Positions 1 to 6,148 are shown, numbered from the stretch's first letter. The stretch is 7,290 bases of DNA from Bacteroidales bacterium (GCA_031264715.1 JAISDP010000048.1:1-7290); one strand, 5' to 3'. The notes: generated by a model not told the origin, from the sequence alone. A program made the numbers and translations.

Positions 1-16
1 TTCCAAACAAAAAAAT

Positions 17-24
17 TATCTTTG
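17..24 (+). promoter_or_regulatory. Bacteroidota-type -7 promoter element ahead of valS
   Basis: The sequence TATCTTTG matches the Bacteroidota housekeeping sigma (sigma-ABfr) -7 consensus TAnnTTTG at every fixed position. It lies 29 nt before the valS ATG, so transcription would start near position 30 and leave a leader of about 25 nt. The partner -33 TTTG element would fall just outside the left edge of the window and cannot be checked. Confidence 0.45.
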
Positions 25-53
25 CGACCCAATTAAAAATCAAGAATCTAAAA

Positions 54-3000
54 ATGGAACTTCCTTCGAAGTACGACCCAAAAGCCACTGAGGATAAATG
101 GTACGCCTGGTGGATGCAAAACAAGATGTTCGAGTCGAAACCCGACAGCCGCGAGCCTTATACGGTTGTGATCCCTCCGCCGAATGTTACCGGCGTGCTG
201 CACATGGGGCACATGCTCAACAACACCATACAGGATGTGCTGGTTCGCCGCGCCCGCATGATGGGAAAGAATGCCTGCTGGGTTCCGGGTACCGACCATG
301 CTTCCATTGCCACTGAAGCCAAGGTGGTTGCCAAGCTTGCCTCCGAAGGAATCCATAAAACAGACCTTACGCGCGAACAATTTCTCGAACATGCCTGGGA
401 ATGGACGCACAAGCACGGGGGCATCATCCTCGAACAGTTGAAAAAACTTGGGGCTTCGTGCGACTGGAACCGTACCTGCTTCACGATGGACGAAAACCTG
501 TCGAAGAGCGTTTTCAAGGTTTTTGTCGATCTGTATAACAAGAACAGGATTTACCGCGGCGTACGGATGGTCAACTGGGACCCGAAGGCGCAAACCGCTC
601 TCTCCGACGAGGAAGTGATCTACAAGGAAGTCCAGAGCAAGTTGTATTATCTGAAATATTATAGCCCCCTAACCCCCAAAGGGGGAACGGAGGAGAGTCG
701 TCCACGGTTTCAAACCGCAAGGAATTCGTCTTACCAATTGTTGAAAGAATTGGCGAACAAAGCAAAAACCAATCCTACCGATGCAGAAAATCTTTTATGG
801 ATTCATCTGAGCGGGAAAAAATTACAAAATTACAAATTTAGAAGGCAACATATCATTGATGAATTTATAGTTGATTTTGTTTGCCTGGCCAAAAAGGTAG
901 TTATTGAAGTTGATGGCGGGTATCATAACGACCCGGAAGTGAAAAAGGCTGATGAATTGCGGACTGCTATTTTGGGAGGGCTCGGGTACGAGGTTGTTCG
1001 CTTTACAAATGATGAAGTCTTCACCCGATTAGACCGGGTTCTTGAGAAAATTACCGGTACACTCGACAACGCCCCCTTAGGGGGTTGGGGGGCTTATATT
1101 GTAGTTGCCACTACCCGTCCTGAAACCATACTGGGCGACACGGCCGTATGCGTCAATCCCAACGACCCGCGCTATATGCACCTTCACGGGCAGCATGTGA
1201 TTGTCCCGTTGATTGGCCGGAGCGTTCCCGTGATCCCTGATGAGTATGTGGATATGGAATTCGGTACCGGCGCGCTCAAGATCACACCGGCCCACGATGT
1301 AAACGACTATATCCTGGGTGAAAAATATCATCTCGAATCCATTGATATTTTCAATGATGACGGGACATTGAACGAACGTGCGCAATTGTACGTCGGGCAG
1401 GATCGTTTCGATGTCCGCCAACAGATTGAGATCGACCTCCGCGAAGCCGGACTGCTCGAAAAAACGGAAGATTACACGAACAAGGTAGGCTTTTCGGAAC
1501 GTACCGATGCAGTCATCGAGCCGAAGCTGTCGATGCAGTGGTTCGTAAGCATGGAAGACCTGTCGAAACCGGCATTGCGTGCGGTGATGGATGATGTGAT
1601 CGAACTCTATCCCCCGAAATTCAAAAACACATACCGCCACTGGATGGAGAACATCAAGGCTTGGTGTATCTCGCGACAATTGTGGTGGGGACACCGCATA
1701 CCTGCATGGTATATGCCGCAGGGCGGTTTCGTGGTTGCCGAAAACGAGGAGGAAGCCCTGAAGATGGCCCGCGAACGGAGCGGCAACCCCAATCTCGCAT
1801 TAGCGGATTTGCGCCAGGACGAAGATTGTTTGGATACCTGGTTCTCGTCGTGGCTGTGGCCTGTTTCGGTATTCGACGGCATCAACCGGCCGGACAATCC
1901 TGACATCAGGTACTATTATCCGACCAACGACCTGGTGACTGCGCCCGAAATCCTGTTTTTCTGGGTGGCGCGCATGATCATCGCCGGGTACGAATACATG
2001 GGCGACAAGCCTTTCCGCAATGTGTACCTCACGGGTATCGTGCGCGACAAGCTGGGACGCAAGATGTCCAAACAGCTCGGCAACTCGCCCGACCCGCTGC
2101 TACTCATCGATCATTACGGCGCCGACGGCGTACGCCTCGGTATGCTCCTCACTTCCCCTGCCGGCAACGATCTGCCTTTCGACGAGCAGCTTTGCGAGCA
2201 GGGCCGTAATTTCAACAACAAGATTTGGAATGCTTTCCGCCTGGTGAAAGGATGGCAGGTTGACGGGCAGAAAGCGCAACCGGCTGCTTCGGCGCAGGCT
2301 GTGGAATGGTTCGACGCATTGCTCAACCGAGCCATTGCCGAGATCGACGACCAGATGGGCAAGTACCGTCTCTCGGAAGCCTTGATGACGACCTACAAAC
2401 TGTTCTGGGACGAGTTTTCGGCCTGGTACCTGGAAATGATCAAACCCGGATACCAACAGCCCGTCGACGGCGTTACCCATCGCGCAACGCTCGATTTCTT
2501 CGAAAAGCTCCTCATGCTGCTGCACCCGTTCATGCCGTTCATCACCGAGGAACTGTGGCATCACATCAAGGAGCGGGGCGAACACGAAAGCATCATGGTA
2601 GCGGCATGGCCGGTAGCAGGTGCGCAGAATCCGGAACTGATCGACGCTTTCGAGCAACTGAAGGAAACAGTTGCCGCTGTCCGCAGCATCCGCCAGGATA
2701 AGAATATCCCGAATAAGGAAGCCTTGCAACTGATGGTGAACGGCGCCGTGACGTACCCGGAGCTGCTGAGCGGCCTGTGCAACCTGTCTGCAATCACGTC
2801 CGTGACGTCGCAACCCGAAGGCGCCGTACAGTTTATGGTACGCACTACCGAATATTTCGTACCGTTAGCCGGAAAGATCAATGTGGACGAGGAGATCAGG
2901 AAGCTGGAGGCCGAACTGAAGCACCAGGAAGGATTTTTAGCTTCGGTGATGAAAAAACTCGGTAACGAACGGTTCATGAACAGCGCCCCCGCACAGGTGG

Positions 3001-3083
3001 TGGAGACGGAGCGCAAGAAACAGGCCGACGCCGAAAGCCGCATACAGGCCATCAGCCAGCAATTGGCGAACCTGAAAGGATGA
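54..3083 (+). CDS. valS: Valyl-tRNA synthetase with an in-frame DUF559 domain insertion
   Basis: This class I aminoacyl-tRNA synthetase charges tRNA-Val with valine in the cytoplasm and hydrolyses mischarged threonine. The 1009-residue product shows the HIGH-type motif HMGH (50-53), GTDHASIATE (79-88), NWDP (174-177) and KMSKQ (670-674). The CP1 editing domain has TTRPET (353-358) and KITPAHDVND (409-418); K409, T411, D415 and D418 correspond to the editing residues known from Thermus ValRS. After the anticodon-binding domain, the last ~70 residues form the charged ValS C-terminal coiled-coil arm. Residues 204-347 are foreign: they replace the short loop between the first two CP1 strands (SKLYYLKY and YIVVATTRPET) with a nuclease-like domain. 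Without them the protein is 865 residues, close to the family norm. The ATG at 54 gives the expected N-terminus and follows a good promoter. All catalytic and editing motifs look intact, so the enzyme is probably functional despite the insert. Confidence 0.97.
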   Translation: MELPSKYDPKATEDKWYAWWMQNKMFESKPDSREPYTVVIPPPNVTGVLHMGHMLNNTIQDVLVRRARMMGKNACWVPGTDHASIATEAKVVAKLASEGIHKTDLTREQFLEHAWEWTHKHGGIILEQLKKLGASCDWNRTCFTMDENLSKSVFKVFVDLYNKNRIYRGVRMVNWDPKAQTALSDEEVIYKEVQSKLYYLKYYSPLTPKGGTEESRPRFQTARNSSYQLLKELANKAKTNPTDAENLLWIHLSGKKLQNYKFRRQHIIDEFIVDFVCLAKKVVIEVDGGYHNDPEVKKADELRTAILGGLGYEVVRFTNDEVFTRLDRVLEKITGTLDNAPLGGWGAYIVVATTRPETILGDTAVCVNPNDPRYMHLHGQHVIVPLIGRSVPVIPDEYVDMEFGTGALKITPAHDVNDYILGEKYHLESIDIFNDDGTLNERAQLYVGQDRFDVRQQIEIDLREAGLLEKTEDYTNKVGFSERTDAVIEPKLSMQWFVSMEDLSKPALRAVMDDVIELYPPKFKNTYRHWMENIKAWCISRQLWWGHRIPAWYMPQGGFVVAENEEEALKMARERSGNPNLALADLRQDEDCLDTWFSSWLWPVSVFDGINRPDNPDIRYYYPTNDLVTAPEILFFWVARMIIAGYEYMGDKPFRNVYLTGIVRDKLGRKMSKQLGNSPDPLLLIDHYGADGVRLGMLLTSPAGNDLPFDEQLCEQGRNFNNKIWNAFRLVKGWQVDGQKAQPAASAQAVEWFDALLNRAIAEIDDQMGKYRLSEALMTTYKLFWDEFSAWYLEMIKPGYQQPVDGVTHRATLDFFEKLLMLLHPFMPFITEELWHHIKERGEHESIMVAAWPVAGAQNPELIDAFEQLKETVAAVRSIRQDKNIPNKEALQLMVNGAVTYPELLSGLCNLSAITSVTSQPEGAVQFMVRTTEYFVPLAGKINVDEEIRKLEAELKHQEGFLASVMKKLGNERFMNSAPAQVVETERKKQADAESRIQAISQQLANLKG
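663..685 (+). repeat. Left terminal inverted repeat of the valS insert
   Basis: This 23-nt C-then-G-run sequence matches the reverse complement of 1072-1094 at 21 of 23 positions. Its inner part, CCCCCAAAGGGGG (673-685), is itself a small hairpin. In the valS frame it reads SPLTPKGG. The TAA inside CCCCCTAACC falls out of frame and is harmless. Confidence 0.8.
1072..1094 (-). repeat. Right terminal inverted repeat of the valS insert
   Basis: This is the inverted partner of 663-685, with two mismatches. Its inner part CCCCCTTAGGGGG (1072-1084) is again a self-complementary hairpin. It is followed by a second G run (1087-1092) mirroring the outer C run of the left end. In the valS frame it reads PLGGWG; the TAG it contains lies out of frame. 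Confidence 0.8.
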
Positions 3084-3094
3084 TTGCCTTTTTC

Positions 3095-3129
3095 ACGCAC
3101 ATCCCCGTCGGGGCCTGGTTCAGGTGCGT
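3095..3129. terminator. Possible bidirectional terminator or hairpin cluster between convergent genes
   Basis: The 65-nt gap between the valS stop and the stop of the opposing MutS-like gene contains two adjacent perfect mini-hairpins, CCCC-GTC-GGGG (3103-3113) and CCTG-GTT-CAGG (3114-3124). They are enclosed by a possible outer stem ACGCAC (3095-3100) / GTGCGT (3124-3129). The position suits shared transcription termination. Neither strand has a U-tract directly after the structure, so it is not a textbook intrinsic terminator. Confidence 0.35.
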
Positions 3130-3148
3130 TCGTTGCAATACAGCAAAA

Positions 3149-4933
3149 TCAGCTTACTTCGATTCCTATTTTTTTCATTAATATCGAAGCATTCAGGCTG
3201 GTACAAATGCCCTGATGCAGTTTGTAATCGAATGACATGTCCTCGCCGTTGATTTGAACATCGAAATGCGAGTTGCCGACATTGTGTGGCAATTCTTTCT
3301 CTAACTCGCCCAATGCCAGGTCGTGCGTGGCAATGATGCCCGATACCTGCTGCCTGGCTAACTGCCTGACCAACGCCATTGAACCTGTTTGCCGGTCGCG
3401 TGAATTGGTGCCGCGCAGAACTTCATCCAGCAGGAAAAACGCTTTTTGTCCATCTTTGGTGATGTCGATCAATTGTTTCAGGCGTTTCAGCTCGGCATAA
3501 AATGACGAGGTATGTTCCTCGAGATTGTCGGCGACGCGCATGCCGGTATACAGTTGGCAGTTGGAAACGGATAAGGCGCTTGCACAAACAGGCGCCCCGG
3601 CCAGCGCCAGCGCCATATTCACGCCGATGCTTCGTTCGAAGGTACTTTTACCCGACATGTTCGACCCTGTGACGATGGCTATTTGCCCCGCTCCGGCCAG
3701 CGAGAAATCATTACAAACCCGTTCTTTCCCGGGAATCAACGGGTGTCCTGCATTTTTTGCCTCAAGTGTAAAATATTCATCCGTGATTTTGGGCGTCGCC
3801 CAGTCAGGATTATTGTGCAACATGTTGGCAAAACTCGACAATGCTTCTACTTTGGCCATCGTGTCGAACCATTCCGGCACTTTCTGTCCCGAAAAGGCGC
3901 GCCAGCCTTCCAACCAGACCAAATGCCTGTAATCGAAGAAAAATAGCATGTTCACCGGGATGTATACCATATTCAGGCGATAATCCAGTTTCCTGATACG
4001 ATTCCGTAATGTCTGTATCTGCTGCAATGCATCGCTTTCGATCAAACAATTGCGCAACGAAACAAGGTAAGGCGAAGTAAATGTGATTCCGGTCACCGAC
4101 CTGATCAGTTCGGAATAAGTACTGATAAATTCCACTTTATGAGATACCTGCTGATGGAGAAAATTGACTTTTTTGCCTAAGGAACCGTAGAGAACGAAAT
4201 GTACGGCTACCAGTAGCCAGACGAAGACAGAGGGCGCCCATCCGGCAATAGCCGCAATGATGGTTGCAAGCGTGATCCACGGCAGGATTTGTAATGTACG
4301 CAGCAGCCTGCGCCTGCCCGACAGTTCGGCGCCGCTATGCAGCCATTCAATGAATCCGGCCAGTTCCTTACTCACATCCTTATGTTTCAATCCTATGGAC
4401 TGCATCTCCTGGCGGAGGTCGACCATGCCGGCCAATTCCTTCACAGCTTGCTGCCGGGCCTCTATTTCGGCGGTGGCAGCAGGTTTTTCCAGCCATCCGG
4501 CCAGCATATCGCTTCCTGACGGGCTGGTGGTACGGTTCAGGTAACGAAACAGCGAGTACGTACCGAAAATATCCAGGTCGGATGTGTAGTAATGTTTCGG
4601 GTTTTCATATTGCGTCCCCGGTGCATAGGCTGAGAAATCGCCTTCGAGACAGTTGAGTTCCTGCTGGTTGATGATCTTCAGGCGTTCCTTGTGCTGCTGC
4701 CGTTCGATGTTTGCCAGGTGCTTCTTCAGGCAAACTGCAAAAACAGCCAGCAGCACGAGGACTGTTGCCACGCTCAGCCAAATGGCCAGTGGATAAAGGA
4801 CAATACCGAGCACGATAGCCGCAATCATGATCAGCAATCGTAGCCATGTATAACGGTTGTTTTGCCGTTCGCAGGCTTTCGCTTCTTCTGCGAAATGCTG
4901 CACGCAGGTTTGGTAAAAATGTAATGACGACAT
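3149..4933 (-). CDS. Membrane-anchored MutS-family ATPase
   Basis: The 594-residue product ends in a MutS-type ABC ATPase. It has Walker A GSNMSGKST (423-431), a signature region TGMRVADNLEEHTSSFYAEL (463-482), Walker B AFFLLDE (498-504) followed by RGTNSRDR, and the switch histidine in ATHD (535-538). Before it lies a helical region (about 85-400) like the MutS core/lever. Hydrophobic stretches at 31-69 and 216-250 suggest about four membrane helices, placing the ATPase on the cytoplasmic side. The N-terminal mismatch-binding (MutS I) and connector domains are absent, so this is not the replication mismatch-repair MutS even though such proteins are often labelled so. The start at 4933 gives the FYQ...RLL opening I associate with this group. 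It lies 21 nt after a DUF6261-like gene on the same strand, so the two are probably cotranscribed. The substrate is unknown; binding of DNA or nucleic acid at the membrane is only inferred from the fold. Confidence 0.85.
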   Translation of the reverse strand: MSSLHFYQTCVQHFAEEAKACERQNNRYTWLRLLIMIAAIVLGIVLYPLAIWLSVATVLVLLAVFAVCLKKHLANIERQQHKERLKIINQQELNCLEGDFSAYAPGTQYENPKHYYTSDLDIFGTYSLFRYLNRTTSPSGSDMLAGWLEKPAATAEIEARQQAVKELAGMVDLRQEMQSIGLKHKDVSKELAGFIEWLHSGAELSGRRRLLRTLQILPWITLATIIAAIAGWAPSVFVWLLVAVHFVLYGSLGKKVNFLHQQVSHKVEFISTYSELIRSVTGITFTSPYLVSLRNCLIESDALQQIQTLRNRIRKLDYRLNMVYIPVNMLFFFDYRHLVWLEGWRAFSGQKVPEWFDTMAKVEALSSFANMLHNNPDWATPKITDEYFTLEAKNAGHPLIPGKERVCNDFSLAGAGQIAIVTGSNMSGKSTFERSIGVNMALALAGAPVCASALSVSNCQLYTGMRVADNLEEHTSSFYAELKRLKQLIDITKDGQKAFFLLDEVLRGTNSRDRQTGSMALVRQLARQQVSGIIATHDLALGELEKELPHNVGNSHFDVQINGEDMSFDYKLHQGICTSLNASILMKKIGIEVS

Positions 4934-4954
4934 TGATGAAAAGGTTGAATACGG

Positions 4955-5551
4955 TTATGGCGGCAAAGATAACCGAATCTGCAAAAAGAACGAATACCCA
5001 AAGGAAAAATACAACAAAAACAGTTTCATCCGCGACACGGGTTGTGCGGCTTTTCCCGAATCGCGGTTGTTCATCAACTCGTTCACCGCCTTGTTCTTTG
5101 CTTCCAATTGGTCTGCCCACTCGTCCAAATGCAGCCGCTCCAAAATGTTGCGCCTGGCATTCATTTCCTGCAGCATGCTGTACGTCGAAGCTGTCTGTTC
5201 GTCGAGGCTTCTGCGTATAAGGCCGTGATAACGATTCCTTATGTTTTGCAGGTTAACGGCTTCCCGCCTGAGCGTGGGGTCGAAATGCAGCGTGTCGGCG
5301 TCAATATGGCGGAACAGCCCGGTGGTTTCGTCCCGTTCCCTGTCCTTATCGACGATCAGTTGTGTTAAATCGCTTTTGGCGATATATTCCAAAACACTGT
5401 CCTCTTCGTCATACAGTTGGACAAATTCCCCGGAAAGCTGTCTCAATCGTGAATTTACCGAAGGATAACGCTGCAGGATATCTTTTACCTCGGTTTTGTG
5501 CTGAAAATGCTCTTCATTATGAAGCGCTGCTTGCGAAAATGTAATAATCAT
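4955..5551 (-). CDS. DUF6261-like protein, C-terminus possibly frameshifted
   Basis: The 198-residue protein opens with an HNEEHFQ motif (11-17), followed by long charged helices, a DKDRERDET segment near residue 70 and SLDEQTASTYSMLQEMN near residues 114-130. I recognise this pattern from memory as the Bacteroidota-restricted DUF6261 family, whose function is unknown. The predicted structure is all-helical, with no signal peptide. The only ATG that keeps the HNEEHF motif at the N-terminus is at 5551; an in-frame stop lies about 50 nt upstream. After about residue 170 the family usually continues as a charged helix containing an R-x-x-x-DE-x-x-Y/F pattern. Here the reading frame instead ends in a short hydrophobic tail (MKLFLLYFSFGY...). 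The alternative frame reads RVADETVF followed by more residues, which hints at a frameshift or a diverged tail. The gene sits 21 nt upstream of the MutS-like gene and is probably its operon partner. Confidence 0.65.
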   Translation of the reverse strand: MIITFSQAALHNEEHFQHKTEVKDILQRYPSVNSRLRQLSGEFVQLYDEEDSVLEYIAKSDLTQLIVDKDRERDETTGLFRHIDADTLHFDPTLRREAVNLQNIRNRYHGLIRRSLDEQTASTYSMLQEMNARRNILERLHLDEWADQLEAKNKAVNELMNNRDSGKAAQPVSRMKLFLLYFSFGYSFFLQIRLSLPP

Positions 5552-5644
5552 AATAAGTCTGATTTTTAATGTGATTGATAAATTATAAAAATGACCATGT
5601 CAAAAGTTTACCAACCTGTCGGCTACGCAGCCTGCCGATATGTC

Positions 5645-5711
5645 ATCCCTGCCGGGATTTTTTTGCTTTCCGATGCTTATATCTCTACCAATATTACATC
5701 CCTGACGGGAT
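5645..5711. repeat. Two copies of the ATCCC-TGMC-GGGAT hairpin
   Basis: ATCCCTGCCGGGAT (5645-5658) and ATCCCTGACGGGAT (5698-5711) are near-identical self-complementary words, 53 nt apart. Both are followed by a T run, the first by seven Ts. The first resembles a weak intrinsic terminator on the plus strand, but no plus-strand gene ends here, so a repeat-family origin is more likely. Confidence 0.6.
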
Positions 5712-5746
5712 TTCATCGTCCGGCTAAAGCCCCGTCTATTGGTAGA
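5684..5746. repeat. 63-nt segment with perfect 10-bp inverted ends
   Basis: TCTACCAATA (5684-5693) is the exact reverse complement of TATTGGTAGA (5737-5746). Between them lie one ATCCC/GGGAT hairpin and a GGCT-AA-AGCC palindrome (5722-5731). The layout fits a folded noncoding repeat unit or a miniature element. A further ATTGGTAG follows at 5757-5764, leading into the first nonamer array. Confidence 0.55.
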
Positions 5747-5763
5747 AGACATCATAATTGGTA

Positions 5764-5794
5764 GCCCCGTTAGGCCCGTTAGGCCCTTCAGGGC
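5764..5794. repeat. Nonamer array 1 (31 nt)
   Basis: The array has the form GC-[9 nt]x3-GC, with units CCCGTTAGG, CCCGTTAGG and CCCTTCAGG. It has the same total length and architecture as the arrays at 6079 and 6174. Each unit begins with CC and ends with AGG, and the ends GCCC/GGGC are complementary. Confidence 0.75.
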
Positions 5795-5820
5795 TGCGGG
5801 ATTTGTCTTCATCATGAACA

Positions 5821-5851
5821 CAGGGCGTTGCCGGCGTTGCCCTGCGCTGAT
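5821..5851. repeat. REP-like palindrome copy A
   Basis: CAGGGC (5821-5826) pairs with GCCCTG (5839-5844). The 15-nt CAGGGCGTTGCCGGC (5821-5835) recurs exactly in inverted orientation at 6132-6146. The 18-nt GCGTTGCCCTGCGCTGAT (5834-5851) recurs directly at 5968-5985. Copies of one short GC-rich palindromic family clearly recur through this block. Confidence 0.7.
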
Positions 5852-5889
5852 AAGCGGAATATAGCGCCGTTGAGCGGTCATTTACCTTA

Positions 5890-5985
5890 CGGTGAGATCG
5901 CTTCGCTAAGTTGTAATGCCGCTCGGAACACGAGACAATTTGCAATTGCCTGCGGTGAGATCGCTTCGCGTTGCCCTGCGCTGAT
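5890..5985. repeat. Direct repeats of 17 nt with an attached 18-nt REP-like word
   Basis: CGGTGAGATCGCTTCGC occurs exactly at 5890-5906 and again at 5953-5969. The second copy runs straight into the 18-nt word 5968-5985 that is shared with 5834-5851, so the repeat modules have been joined in different combinations. Confidence 0.7.
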
Positions 5986-6078
5986 GCTGCCTTGTTTATA
6001 TCTTCAAGACATTGCCGGATACATACGGATACCTCCGGGTTTGACCCTGTCAGAGTTGCCGACCCTGACGGCGTGAAA

Positions 6079-6109
6079 GCCCTGAAAGGCCTGAAAGGCC
6101 TGAAAGGGC
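6079..6109. repeat. Nonamer array 2 (31 nt)
   Basis: Three perfect tandem copies of CCTGAAAGG are enclosed by GC on both sides. The length and design are identical to array 1 and array 3. Each unit is a CCT/AGG palindrome around three A-rich bases. Confidence 0.8.
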
Positions 6110-6120
6110 GTAAGCAATAG

Positions 6121-6148
6121 CGCAGAGCGTTGCCGGCAACGCCCTGCG
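6121..6148. repeat. REP-like palindrome copy B, 28 nt
   Basis: The core GCGTTGCCGGCAACGC (6127-6142) is a perfect 16-nt palindrome. It is extended after one A/C mismatch by CGCAG (6121-6125) pairing with CTGCG (6144-6148). It lies between nonamer arrays 2 and 3, and its right half is the inverted copy of 5821-5835. Confidence 0.75.

Larger units (their letters stand above)
663..1094 (+). mobile_element. In-frame protein-coding insertion element with a DUF559 domain, inside valS
   Basis: A 432-bp segment (exactly 144 codons) is bounded by imperfect terminal inverted repeats and stays open in the valS frame. Residues 224-337 of the fusion resemble DUF559, a PD-(D/E)XK fold related to Vsr very-short-patch endonucleases. 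Visible motifs are NPTDAENLLW (240-249), KFRRQ (261-265), FIVDF (271-275), VIEVDGGYH (283-291) and the tail VVRFTNDEV (314-322). The likely acidic residues E245, D274, E285 and D287 are all present. The left arm encodes SPLTPKGG and contains a 13-nt palindrome at 705-717; the right arm encodes APLGGWG. By hand count GC is 116/300 (39%) over 721-1020, against 54% at 361-480 and 65% at 2041-2100. There is no in-frame ATG inside the segment, so it has no obvious independent start. Mobility is inferred from the ends, composition and position; no transposase is present. Confidence 0.8.

Noticed and set aside
48..593. Long open frame on the minus strand opposite valS (and similar ones at 1077-1694 and 2100-2813)
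   Set aside because: They are antisense shadows of a GC-rich conserved gene. Their translations show no recognisable domain and valS is unambiguous.
663..1094. Intein in valS
   Set aside because: No splicing motifs are visible: no Cys/Ser plus block B-like TxxH at the start and no HN-C/S/T at the right junction. The domain is DUF559, not a Hint plus LAGLIDADG arrangement.
1072..1094. G-quadruplex at the right end of the insert
   Set aside because: Only two long G runs are adjacent on one strand; the inverted-repeat and hairpin explanation fits better.
4846..5220. Plus-strand open frame of 124 codons with a basic segment overlapping the DUF6261/MutS junction
   Set aside because: It is antisense to two better-supported genes and its basic character simply mirrors the T-rich minus strand.
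5645..5664. Intrinsic terminator on the plus strand (hairpin plus seven Ts)
   Set aside because: The stem is only five base pairs and no plus-strand gene ends upstream. A near-identical copy 53 nt away marks it as a repeat.
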